34,435 nt of DNA. It comes from Alphaproteobacteria bacterium. Its GTDB lineage: Bacteria; Pseudomonadota; Alphaproteobacteria; Puniceispirillales; Puniceispirillaceae. A program made the position numbers and the translations under genes. Positions within the stretch are counted from its first letter, which is position 1, and the number at the start of each line of letters is the position of its first letter. Below are positions 10,031 through 19,213 of the stretch, one piece after another. The notes beneath the pieces were generated by a model, which saw nothing but the letters and a program-made list of their open reading frames with translations, was not told the origin of the DNA and made no database searches. The stretch covers positions 1 through 34,435 of the forward strand of contig JAURQT010000023.1 in assembly GCA_030835985.1 (NCBI GenBank), read 5' to 3'.

Positions 10031-10948
10031 ATGACCGAATTCTTCAGGCGCTATATTTATTCCAATGCGCCGCTTATCTTATCTCTGGCCGCGCTGGGCT
10101 GGGCTGGCAATACCGTTGCTGGCCGCCTGGCAGTGGGCGAGATATCGCCGATGGTTGTTGTCTTTATGCGCTGGACGATTGTTGCCGGATTGCTGGCCTA
10201 TACCCAGCGCCATAGCTGGCCACAGGCACTGCCCCTGATAAAGGGACGGCTGAAATGGGTGTTTGCGATGGCCGGTTTTGGCTTTACCTTTTTTAACGCT
10301 CTTTTTTATACCGCTGCCCAATATACCACCGCAATTAATCTGGGCATTATTCAATGTACCATGCCTGCCTATATCATCCTCGGCGCAGCCATTATTTTTC
10401 GCAATCGGCTGACTACCCTGCAGCTGGCTGGCACAGCCCTGACCATGATAGGGGTGGTCATCATTATCGCAAAAGGCGATATCCAGATATTGGCCCAACT
10501 GGCCATCAATCAGGGGGACTGGTTGATGTTACTGGCTTGTCTGTTTTATAGCGGCTATACGATTGGGTTGCGTAATCGGCCAAAAATCAGCAATTTCACC
10601 ATGATGTTTTTTCTGGCGATTGCGGCATGGCTATTATCGCTACCCCTGTTATTAGCCGAAAGCCTGACCACCGGATTATTATGGCCAGATGATTTGCAAA
10701 GCTGGCTGGTTATCCTGTTTGTGGCGTTTGTGCCGTCTTTTTTATCGCAGATATTCTATATGCGGGGGGTCGATTTAATTGGCCCTGCACGGGCAGGCGT
10801 GTTCAGCAATCTGGTACCTGTCTATAGCGCGGCACTTGGCATCCTCATTTTAAATGAGGCATTGCATCTTTTTCATATTCTGGCATGTGTGCTGGTATTT
10901 GGCGGGCTGGCGATCATCTCTCGGCAGAAACAAACGCCAGCCAGCTGA
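10031..10948 (+). CDS. EamA/DMT superfamily transporter
   Basis: About 10 TM segments, AALGWAGNTVAGRLAVGEISPM start and two-repeat EamA pattern (VPVYSAALGILILNEALHLFHILACVLVFGGL). Starts 16 bp after the hydrolase. Confidence 0.9.
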   Translation: MTEFFRRYIYSNAPLILSLAALGWAGNTVAGRLAVGEISPMVVVFMRWTIVAGLLAYTQRHSWPQALPLIKGRLKWVFAMAGFGFTFFNALFYTAAQYTTAINLGIIQCTMPAYIILGAAIIFRNRLTTLQLAGTALTMIGVVIIIAKGDIQILAQLAINQGDWLMLLACLFYSGYTIGLRNRPKISNFTMMFFLAIAAWLLSLPLLLAESLTTGLLWPDDLQSWLVILFVAFVPSFLSQIFYMRGVDLIGPARAGVFSNLVPVYSAALGILILNEALHLFHILACVLVFGGLAIISRQKQTPAS

Positions 10949-10966
10949 TTTTTTTTAAACCTTTAT

Positions 10967-12232
10967 CTAGGCAGCTATTTCTTTCATCGCGGCCAGAAAC
11001 TGGGCCACCTCATGAGTAGAATTATAATGGCACATCGATACCCGAACACAGCCATCCAGCCCCAGAGGGTTCAGGATATTGCCGGAATAATGATCAGCTT
11101 TGCGCAGATGGGTGCGAATGCCTTGGGCATTTAATTTGGCCACCACATCCACAGAGGACACGCCATCCACATATAAAGAGACCAGCCCTTCACGTGCCGG
11201 ATTATCCACACCGCCAATGATATGCACCTTTTCCATTTCTGCCAGCCCGTCCAGATTGCCTGTCCCGTGGATCATTGCATCTGTCAGGGTTTTTTCATGG
11301 GCATGAATAGCCTTGCCAGCGGCAACAAATCTGTCCCGGCCTTTTGCATCGGGCGCAACCTGTCCGCCCAGCCAGTCCAGATAATTCATCACTTCGAGCA
11401 TAGTGGCATAAGAGCCTGTATCGCGTGTACCAAGTTCCCAATTTTCAGCCGGGCCATCGACCAGGCTGTCATGCGGCAACTGGGTCAAACGATCAGAAAT
11501 CCAGGCCAGACCATAGCCATGACGCGAGAACATTTTATAGGGCGAGATAACATAGCCATCAATATCATAGGCCGCGATATCCATCAGCCCATGGGCGGCA
11601 TGCTGAATACCGTCGACAATGATAAAACAATCCGGGGCGACCGCGCGGATAGCTTTGGAGATCGCAGCCACATCCATCCCCATGCCGGTAACAGGCGAGG
11701 TATGCAAAATCGTTGCAACACGCGTATCAGGGGTTACAGCTTTGGCGTATTCTTCTGCACTTACCAGGCCGCTCGCATCATCATGGGCAATCAGCTTGTG
11801 GGTTTTGCCAGAAATACCTGCCCAGCGATGACAGGCGCTTCTGGTCGCAGGATGTTCAACCGTAGAGCCAAGAACAATCCCGTCTGATGCACTACCCAGA
11901 CAGGCATTCATCACCAGCCTGAAAATCAGTTCTGTGCCGCTCTCGCCAACGAAAAACTGGCCATCCGGGGCATTCATAAAGACCCGCAAATCGGCCTTTG
12001 TCTGGTTAATCACCCGTACCAGCTCGTGCGAGCCAGGATTATCCCGCCCCTGATTATCGGGAATAGCGGCATAGGTTTTTGAGCAATCCACCACGCTATT
12101 GAGGGTAAGCGCCCCGCCAGCATTTTCAAAAAACACGCGCTGTCCCTGTACCGGGCAGCTATCAACCTGGGAAAATTGGCTGCGAATATTATCTAACAAA
12201 TCAGGGGTAATCGCTGACATATCTTTATCCAT
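10967..12232 (-). CDS. Class-V PLP-dependent aminotransferase, cysteine desulfurase-like
   Basis: QRVFFENAGGALTLNSVV, LHTSPVTGMGMDVAAISKAIRAV, DGIQHAAHGLMDIAAYDIDGYVISPYKMF (PLP-Lys region) and VRVSMCHYNSTHEVAQFL. Start may be the internal Met (MSAITPDLL). Confidence 0.85.
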   Translation of the reverse strand: MDKDMSAITPDLLDNIRSQFSQVDSCPVQGQRVFFENAGGALTLNSVVDCSKTYAAIPDNQGRDNPGSHELVRVINQTKADLRVFMNAPDGQFFVGESGTELIFRLVMNACLGSASDGIVLGSTVEHPATRSACHRWAGISGKTHKLIAHDDASGLVSAEEYAKAVTPDTRVATILHTSPVTGMGMDVAAISKAIRAVAPDCFIIVDGIQHAAHGLMDIAAYDIDGYVISPYKMFSRHGYGLAWISDRLTQLPHDSLVDGPAENWELGTRDTGSYATMLEVMNYLDWLGGQVAPDAKGRDRFVAAGKAIHAHEKTLTDAMIHGTGNLDGLAEMEKVHIIGGVDNPAREGLVSLYVDGVSSVDVVAKLNAQGIRTHLRKADHYSGNILNPLGLDGCVRVSMCHYNSTHEVAQFLAAMKEIAA

Positions 12233-12403
12233 TTCTACTTTTCACTAGTCGCGATGCGGCAAGACTGCCTATCTCGCTATCCTTGCCATGCAGGCCATCT
12301 GCGATGGCTGAACAACTTTCGAGCAAAAATACATAAAAAACAAGTAGCGGAACGCGCATATCGTAAAATTTTTCTACTCTTTTGAAAAATAGACAGCTAC
12401 GCC

Positions 12404-13924
12404 CTATTCCCCGCGCGGAAAACGTTGCTGTTCTTCCAGGATATTCAAATCCATGTGATTGCGCATATATCTCTCGGAGGCTTGTTGCAAAGGCTGATAA
12501 TCCCATGGGAAATAATTGCCATTTCGCAAGGCCTGATAGACAATCAGCCAGCGTGATTGCGAGTGGCGCACCGCATCATCAAAGGCAGATAGTGACCATT
12601 TTTCCTCTATCTTTCGGCGCATTTTTTGGGCTGTCTCTGCCCAGCGCGGCGCATCTGCCAGATTAACCTGCTCATGCGGGTCGCCCGCCAGGTCAAACAT
12701 TTGATCCGGGTCAAGGGCGCAAACAATATATTTCATCGCTCCGTCAACCATTGCCACCAACGGGGCATAAGAGCCTTCTGCGGCATATTCCATCGGCACG
12801 GCTGCGCGCTGTTTATCGCTCAGGATAATCGGCAGCAAGCTCTCGCCATCTGTCCAGGGCTCAATCTGGGTCATGTCCAGCCCTGCCAGATCGCATAATG
12901 TGGGCAGGATATCCAGGTTCGATACTGCCCTGTCTATCTTTCGGGATGGCAGACCGGCAGCTGAAATCAACAGCGGGGTTCTGGCCGAGCCTTCCAGAAA
13001 GCTCATCTTGAACCATAAGCCGCGCTCGCCCAGCATATCGCCATGATCCGAGCAGAATAAAATGATGGTATCCTCTGCCATACGGGTATTTTTCAGCACC
13101 GCCAGCACGTCGCCACTTTTTTCATCCAGATAGGAAATATTGGCAAAATATGCCTGTCTGGAACGGGCGATATCGCTGGGTGATATATCAAAATTTTGAT
13201 AATCATTGGCGATAAATAACCGTCTGGAATGGGGATCATGCTGGTCAAAATCCAGCGCCGGAATATCCGGGTGCAAGGCCGGGCAATCGGTATATAAATC
13301 CCAATATTTCCGCCGTGCCACATAGGGGTCATGCGGATGGGTAAAGCTGACAGTGAGGCACCATGGCCGGTCCTCTCGGCCTCTGGCAAGCTGATAGAGT
13401 TTCTGACAGGCAAAATGGGCAACCTCATCATCATATTCCAGCTGATTGGTAGTCTCGGCTATCCCTACCCCGGTGACCGAGCCCAGATTATGATACCACC
13501 AGTCTATGCGCTGTCCGGGCTGGCGATAATCAGGCGTCCAGCCGAAATCAGCCGGATAAATATCGGTGGTAAGGCGCTCTTCAAAACCATGTAGCTGGTC
13601 AGGGCCCACAAAATGCATTTTACCGGACAGGATTGTCTGTCAGCCAGCCAGCCGCAAAAAATGGGCATAGGTCGGAATGGCCGAGCTGAATTCGGCAGCA
13701 TTATCTTATACCCCTGTGCGCGAGGGCAATTGGCCGGACATAAACGATGCCCGGCCAGGCCCGCATAGGGGGCTGGCCGTGTAATTGCGCATAAAACGCA
13801 CCGAGCGGCTGGCCAGATGGCGCAAATGGGGGACTTTCAGAAAATCAGCTGGCATCCCGTCTGGAAACAGGGTGCCATTTAGCTGATCCACCATAAAAAT
13901 CAGGAAATTCGGTTTTGATGCCAT
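12404..13924 (-). pseudogene. betC: Choline sulfatase-like gene interrupted by two in-frame stop codons (TAA at 13706..13708, TGA at 13640..13642)
   Basis: ORFs 13706..13924 and 12404..13618 are in the same frame and join as ...SGQLPSRTGV*DNAAEFSSAIPTYAHFLRLAG*QTILSGKMHFVGPDQLHGFEERLTTDIYPADFGWTPDYR..., continuous with choline sulfatases. Sulfatase motif C-x-P-x-R is present (LCGPGRASF). Confidence 0.8.
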
Positions 13925-14029
13925 GATAAAACCCCTTTTTGCTGTCTGGTTCTTTTATCGAAAATCTGACCGGCTTATTCGCACTGTCAGGATAAAACAA
14001 TCCAGCCATTAAGGAATTTTGTCATCCTT

Positions 14030-14893
14030 TCATTTTACAGCAGGCTTGCCCGGCTTCTGGCGGGTGCGCAGACGTTCCCTATGCAGGGTATAAAGGCCGG
14101 ATAGAATAATAATCGCTGTCCCGCCAAGCGTATAAATATCCGGCAATTGATCAAATACCATAAAGCCATAAAAGCTGGACCAGATGATAATTGTATATTG
14201 CATGGGCGAGACCACAACAGCCAACGCAATTTCCAACGCCTTGATGACCAGCAATTCCCCCATCGCCGCCATGCTGGCCATACCAAAGATCAACAGAAAT
14301 TCGCTCTGGGTTTGCGGATTTTGCCACACAAAGGGCAGTGGCAGGCTGAGCAATATAGTAGAGGCAATCGCGGTATAGGCAACCGTGGTTTCGGTGCGGT
14401 CAATACCGGATAAAAAGCGCGATATTATCTGTCGGCCGGCAAATAGAAAAGCCGCAATCAATGGCAGCATAAGGGCGGGGTGAAAGCTGTCAAAACCGGG
14501 GCGAATAATCACCAGCATGCCTGCAAACCCTATTAACACCGCCGTCCAGCGATGAATGCCCACATATTCGCCCAGCAAGAGAGCGGCCATAATCGTGACC
14601 AGCAAGGGCGCGATAAAGGTGACCGCTACCGCATCGGCCAGCGGAACATAAGACACCCCGACGATAAAGAGCGAGGCGGATAAGGCCGCACAGGCACCGC
14701 GGCTGAGTTGCAGGCCGACTTTTTGTGTTTTCAGGATACTGGTTCCGCGCCAGAGCAATAAAAATACCACCCCCACAAACAGCCCCACCTGGCGCATCCA
14801 GACAACCTGAAACGGGTCGAAAATCTGGGTAAGATATTTAGCTTGTGTATCTACCGCAGAAAACACAAACATCGAAAGGCACATCAGCACCAC
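14030..14893 (-). CDS. EamA/DMT superfamily transporter
   Basis: 287 aa, about 10 TM; FSAVDTQAKYL, PLADAVAVTFIAPLLVTIMAALLLGE, GFAGMLVIIRPG are typical EamA motifs. The N-terminus is uncertain (GTG 14893, ATG 14884, or further upstream). Confidence 0.88.
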   Translation of the reverse strand: MVLMCLSMFVFSAVDTQAKYLTQIFDPFQVVWMRQVGLFVGVVFLLLWRGTSILKTQKVGLQLSRGACAALSASLFIVGVSYVPLADAVAVTFIAPLLVTIMAALLLGEYVGIHRWTAVLIGFAGMLVIIRPGFDSFHPALMLPLIAAFLFAGRQIISRFLSGIDRTETTVAYTAIASTILLSLPLPFVWQNPQTQSEFLLIFGMASMAAMGELLVIKALEIALAVVVSPMQYTIIIWSSFYGFMVFDQLPDIYTLGGTAIIILSGLYTLHRERLRTRQKPGKPAVK

Positions 14894-15085
14894 CCCTTTG
14901 ATATTATCGGCACGCGTCGGGGTTCTGGCAATGATATCAGAGGTTAAGGGCTGAATAGCGATGATGGATACTCCTCAAGGGAAGGGGCGTTTATATCCCC
15001 TGATATCCAGCCTATGTCGGTTGGGTAAAGCCCGTCAATCATCTAAATTAGAAGCTCTGTATCCAGCCAAATTCCGCCTGGCCTG

Positions 15086-15892
15086 TCAAGAAGCAGAGAC
15101 GCGCCATCCAGCGACCAGATTTGCCAGGACAAACAGGGTGCTGGCAAGACAGATAATAGTAGGCCCTGTTGGCGTATCGAAATAAAGCGAGAGCTGCAGG
15201 CCGCCAAGCACTGCCACACTGCCCAGCATGGCAGCAAATATGGCCATTTTTTCAGGGCTGTTTGCCCAAATACGTGCGCTCGCAGGCGGTATGATCAGCA
15301 TCGCTGCTATCAGCAGTAAGCCAACTATTTTTATCGCAACCGCCACAACAATCGCCAACGCCAGCGATAATATCAGCTTCTCGCGCCCGGGATTGACCCC
15401 GCAGGCAACCGCCAGCTCGTGGTTCAATGTTGCGGTAATCAGCGGTGACCATCGCCAGGATAACAGGGCGATAACCAGCCCTGCCCCGCACCAGATTAGC
15501 ACCAGCTCTGTCCGGCCAACCGTCAAAATATCGCCAATTAAATAGGCCATTAAATCAATGCGGATATCCTGAAAAAGGGCAGCGACTACCAGACCAAAGG
15601 CAAGGGCAGAATGGGCCAACACCCCCAGGATTGTATCACTGGCATAGCCGCGTGCCTGAAAGGCGGCGACAAATAATGCCATCGCTACCGAACTGATTAA
15701 AATGCCAAAAGTGACAGGCAGAGATAGCGCCAGCCCCAGACAAACACCCAAAATGGCCGCATGGGCGGTCGCATCGCCAAAATAGGCCATCCGCCGCCAT
15801 ACCACAAAACAGCCCAAAGGAGCACAAGCCAATGCCATCCCGATACCGGCCAGGGCAGCACGTATCATAAAATTATCCAGTAATTCCAGCAT
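15086..15892 (-). CDS. znuB: Zinc ABC transporter permease
   Basis: ABC-3 family: GCFVVWRRMAYFGDATAHAAILGVCLGLAL, YLIGDIL, KIVGLLLIAAMLIIPPASAR. Sits next to znuC and zur. Confidence 0.93.
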   Translation of the reverse strand: MLELLDNFMIRAALAGIGMALACAPLGCFVVWRRMAYFGDATAHAAILGVCLGLALSLPVTFGILISSVAMALFVAAFQARGYASDTILGVLAHSALAFGLVVAALFQDIRIDLMAYLIGDILTVGRTELVLIWCGAGLVIALLSWRWSPLITATLNHELAVACGVNPGREKLILSLALAIVVAVAIKIVGLLLIAAMLIIPPASARIWANSPEKMAIFAAMLGSVAVLGGLQLSLYFDTPTGPTIICLASTLFVLANLVAGWRVSAS

Positions 15893-15913
15893 ATTAAGAA
15901 ACCTGTCTATGGG

Positions 15914-16687
15914 CTAGGATGCCGCCTGATCCGAATGATCATGCTCATGTTGATGGTCATGCTCATGTTGATGGTCATGGTCATGGTGATGGTCGTGATC
16001 GTGACGATAAAGCGCCATCACCCCATAGGCATCATCGCCAAAAAGGGCTTTATATTCCTGTGTTATCGCCACCTGTTCCGGGCTGCCCTGACAGCAAATA
16101 TGACCGTTCAGGCATACCACCCTGTCAGAGGCTGCCATCACCACATGTAGCTCGTGACTGACCATCAAAACCGCACAGCCACGCTTGCTTCGGGCGCGCT
16201 CTATTTGCTGGTAAAAGGCGGCCGCTGCCAGATGATCCAGCCCTCTGGTTGCTTCATCCAGCACCAATATATGCGGGTTCTGTAATAACGCCCGTGCCAG
16301 TAATACACGCTGCAACTCGCCCCCTGATAAATCCCGCATTTGCACCCGCAACAGCCCTGAAATTCCGGTAAATTCCAGCGTTTCCTGCAATAATTTTTCC
16401 TCTGCCTTCTGCGGCAGATTCAAAAATCGTTCTGCGGTAAGCGGCAAGCCGGCATCGATATGCAGCTTTTGCGGAACATAGCCAATACGCAAGCCCGGTC
16501 TGGTGACAAGCTGGCCACTGGCCAGGGGTACTGCCCCGATAAGGGCGCGCAAAAAGCTGGTCTTGCCGGCCCCGTTTGGCCCGACAATGGTAACTATCTC
16601 GCCCGCATCAATGCTAAAATCAAAGGGCTGTAAAACCAGCTTGTTATCCATTTTAACCGACAGGTTTTTTGCCTCGATTAACGCCAT
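15914..16687 (-). CDS. znuC: Zinc ABC transporter ATP-binding protein with His-rich C-terminal tail
   Basis: Walker A GPNGAGKTS, signature LSGGELQRVLLARALLQNPHILVLDEATRGLD, and the tail RHDHDHHHDHDHQHEHDHQHEHDHSDQAAS. Confidence 0.94.
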   Translation of the reverse strand: MALIEAKNLSVKMDNKLVLQPFDFSIDAGEIVTIVGPNGAGKTSFLRALIGAVPLASGQLVTRPGLRIGYVPQKLHIDAGLPLTAERFLNLPQKAEEKLLQETLEFTGISGLLRVQMRDLSGGELQRVLLARALLQNPHILVLDEATRGLDHLAAAAFYQQIERARSKRGCAVLMVSHELHVVMAASDRVVCLNGHICCQGSPEQVAITQEYKALFGDDAYGVMALYRHDHDHHHDHDHQHEHDHQHEHDHSDQAAS

Positions 16688-16708
16688 CTTCTGCCCCCCC
16701 CTTCTCTT

Positions 16709-17176
16709 TTATCGGCAATCCGGACAGGTGCCGATGGCCTCGACCACACTTTCTTCTATCTGGAAATCTGCATCACTGGCGCGGTGATGCAAGGCCAGAA
16801 TAGAGCTATCGGACATGGTTTCGCTGACCGTTCGGCATTCACGGCAAATCAAAAAAGCCGGGTCATGCAGTGCGCCAATATGGGTACAGGCAATAAAGGC
16901 GTTTAGCCGTTCAATCTTGTGGGCAAAACCGTGGGCGACCAGAAAATCAAGATGCCGATAGGCCACAGGCGGCTGCGCACTAAACCCTTCGGTGCGCAAT
17001 CTGTCCAGAATATCATAGGCGCCCATCGCCTTATGCTCTTCCAGCAACAGCTCAAATACCCGCCTGCGGAGCGTGGTGAATTTCAACCCTTCTGTCTGGC
17101 AATAGGATTCCAGTGCGCCAAGCGCTTCTGCAACACATTTTACATGGTCATGTGTGTGAAAGCCTGAGCTGGCCAT
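16709..17176 (-). CDS. zur: Fur-family zinc uptake regulator
   Basis: Fur-family helix-turn-helix and metal motifs (LKFTTLRRRVFELLLEEHKAMGAYDILDRL, PVAYRHLDFLVAHGFAHKIE, FLICRECRTV, C-terminal GTCPDCR). ATG at 17176 is preceded by a strong SD (AGGGGGGCAGGAT); the track start at 17251 is less likely. Confidence 0.92.
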   Translation of the reverse strand: MASSGFHTHDHVKCVAEALGALESYCQTEGLKFTTLRRRVFELLLEEHKAMGAYDILDRLRTEGFSAQPPVAYRHLDFLVAHGFAHKIERLNAFIACTHIGALHDPAFLICRECRTVSETMSDSSILALHHRASDADFQIEESVVEAIGTCPDCR

Positions 17177-17254
17177 ATCCTGCCCCCCTTTTTTAAAGGT
17201 ATCGATCCGGGGCGTATTTTCGCCCGGGCCGATTTTAATTTGCCTAATCACTAT

Positions 17255-17269
17255 TGTTATACTATAACA
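17255..17269. promoter_or_regulatory. Candidate Zur box 1 (TGTTATACTATAACA)
   Basis: Perfect 7-1-7 palindrome in the divergent zur / znuA intergenic region. Confidence 0.8.
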
Positions 17270-17285
17270 TCAGGAAAAATAAAAC

Positions 17286-17300
17286 TGTTATAATATAACA
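17286..17300. promoter_or_regulatory. Candidate Zur box 2 (TGTTATAATATAACA)
   Basis: Perfect 7-1-7 palindrome differing from box 1 only at the central base. 31-bp period, ending 13 bp before the znuA ATG. Confidence 0.82.
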
Positions 17301-17313
17301 TAGATTAAGAAAA

Positions 17314-18267
17314 ATGCCTCGTTCCTTCTCCTTTTTCCTGTTATCTTTCCTGCTCCTTTTCCCGCAAACCAGCTGGGCGAATTTGCGGGTAGTAACCGAT
17401 ATTACCCCGATTTACGGGCTGGTAGCACAGGTAATGAAAGGGGTCGGCACGCCTTCGGTGATTATACGCGCCGGCAGCGATCCCCATCATTATCAATTGC
17501 GCCCGTCCGAGGCGGCCAATATTGAACAGGCAGATATTATTTTCTGGATTGGCCCGGAATTAACCCCCTGGCTGCAACCGGCTTTTGACAATCTGGCTGC
17601 GGATGCAAAAATCATCTCCCTGATGAAGATAGATGGGCTTACCAGATTAGCCGCGGGCGCAGATAGCCATGTTCATCATCATGAAGATAAACATGATCAT
17701 GATGGGAAAAATGAAGCCGGGCATCACAATGAAGCCGGGCATGAAAATAGCGGTATCGACCCCCATTTATGGCTTGATCCGGAAAATGCGCGCATCTGGC
17801 TACAGGAAATAGCCCGAACCCTGTCCCTTTATGACCCGGAAAATGCTGAAATATACCGCGAAAATGCGCGCGCCGCTGACCATAAAATAGCCGGCCTGCA
17901 ACGCCGGATAGCCCGGATTATGGCCACAAGCCGCCTTATGCCTGTTTTTGCCCAGCACGCCGCCTTTGCCTATTTCGAAAACCGATTTGGTCTGGAAATA
18001 GCCGGCACGTTATATGACCGGGAAAATGAAGCCCCTTCCCCTGGACATATCGCAGAGCTGCATCAATTGACGAGAAACCTGCCAAAGGCCTGTTTGCTGG
18101 CAGAAACGCACCTTGAAAATAATGTGATTGCCTCTGTTTTTTCGAAAACAGACCTGCTGGTGATGGCGCTCAACCCCTCCGGAGCGGCCAATAGTCCTCC
18201 CCTTACCGCCTATAGCGACCTTATGGAGCGCCTCGCAAACGGGCTGGAGAAATGTTCAACACCCTGA
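17314..18267 (+). CDS. znuA: Zinc ABC transporter substrate-binding protein
   Basis: Signal peptide, VTDITPIYGLVAQVMKGVGTPSVIIRAGSDPHHYQLRPSEA, His-rich loop HVHHHEDKHDHDGKNEAGHHNEAGHE, DPHLWLDPENARIW. Confidence 0.94.
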   Translation: MPRSFSFFLLSFLLLFPQTSWANLRVVTDITPIYGLVAQVMKGVGTPSVIIRAGSDPHHYQLRPSEAANIEQADIIFWIGPELTPWLQPAFDNLAADAKIISLMKIDGLTRLAAGADSHVHHHEDKHDHDGKNEAGHHNEAGHENSGIDPHLWLDPENARIWLQEIARTLSLYDPENAEIYRENARAADHKIAGLQRRIARIMATSRLMPVFAQHAAFAYFENRFGLEIAGTLYDRENEAPSPGHIAELHQLTRNLPKACLLAETHLENNVIASVFSKTDLLVMALNPSGAANSPPLTAYSDLMERLANGLEKCSTP

Positions 18268-18496
18268 CCAGCCGAGCGTAAATGAGCGGTTCTTGAAAAA
18301 ATATCAAATGCGGTAAACGTAATTTTTGATATGTATTTAAGGATAGATAAACAATCTTTCCTGCCAGCCATAATCAGCGTTTATGTCTGTATCCAGGATG
18401 CAACATCTTCTGGTTATTTGCTTGCACTTGCCTATGGTTTATTGTTAAGCAGAAGCGATAAGCCAAACCCCTTTTGATAAATTTGCTGCCGCGTCT

Positions 18497-19213
18497 ATGT
18501 CTATCTTTCAAGAAGCATTATCGACCGCCTTTTTGCTGATCCTGCAGCGTGATGCCGATCTGATGGAAATAATTGGTTTATCGATGCAGGTCAGCTTGAC
18601 AGCGCTTTTTATTGCCTGCGTGCTGGGCTTGCCATTGGGCGCATTAATGGGATCACGTGAATTTCGCTTTAAACAGAGCTTGCGCGGCATTTTTAATGCC
18701 TTAATGGGCGTGCCGCCTGTAGTCGTCGGGCTGATTGTTTATCTCAATTTATCGCGTTCGGGTCTGTTTGGCGCTCTGGAGCTGTTATATACCCCCACCG
18801 CGATGATCATTGCGCAAGTAATATTAATCCTGCCGATTATTGCCGCCCTATCCAGCCAGATTTTGGAAGATTTACATGAAGAATATCGCGATTTATTCAG
18901 CAGTCTGGTGGTACCGCCGCACAAAGCCTTGCTGGCCTATATCATTGATGCGCGCTATTCCCTGCTGACCATTATTCTGGCCGGATTTGGACGGGCTATC
19001 TCCGAGGTGGGCGCGGTAATGATTGTCGGCGGAAATATCGACCATCTGACACGGGTGATGACCACCGCTATTGCGCTGGAAACCTCAAAAGGGGAACTGG
19101 CACTCGCTTTGGCACTTGGCATCATCCTATTATTGCTGGCATTGCTGGTGAATTTTGCCGCACAGCAATTTAAATCCTTTCAAACTGTCCAGCGTTATGG
19201 AGGAGGCAGATGA
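18497..19213 (+). CDS. tupB: Tungstate-type ABC transporter permease
   Basis: LQVSLTALFIACVLGLPLGALMGSREF, GVPPVVVGLIVYLNLSRSGLFGALELLYTPTAMIIAQ, GFGRAISEVGAVMIVGGNIDHLTRVMTTAIALETSKGE. Confidence 0.9.
   Translation: MSIFQEALSTAFLLILQRDADLMEIIGLSMQVSLTALFIACVLGLPLGALMGSREFRFKQSLRGIFNALMGVPPVVVGLIVYLNLSRSGLFGALELLYTPTAMIIAQVILILPIIAALSSQILEDLHEEYRDLFSSLVVPPHKALLAYIIDARYSLLTIILAGFGRAISEVGAVMIVGGNIDHLTRVMTTAIALETSKGELALALALGIILLLLALLVNFAAQQFKSFQTVQRYGGGR

Noticed and set aside
11222-11887. 221-aa plus-strand ORF opposite the class-V PLP enzyme
   Set aside because: The opposite frame encodes a recognisable enzyme; this ORF has no family signature.
13616-13720. Frameshift as the cause of the split sulfatase
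   Set aside because: The two ORFs are separated by 306 nt (start to start) and read continuously in the same frame; the disruption is two stop codons, not an indel.
14961-15185. 74-aa plus-strand ORF between the DMT gene and znuB
   Set aside because: Overlaps the 3' end of znuB in antisense, no homology signature, and its first codons coincide with the complementary leader of the DMT gene.
18301-18332. ATATCAAA...TTTGATAT inverted repeat between znuA and tupB considered as terminator or riboswitch
   Set aside because: Only an 8-bp AT-rich stem with a 16-nt loop and no U-tract; insufficient for a terminator or a molybdenum/tungsten cofactor riboswitch call.
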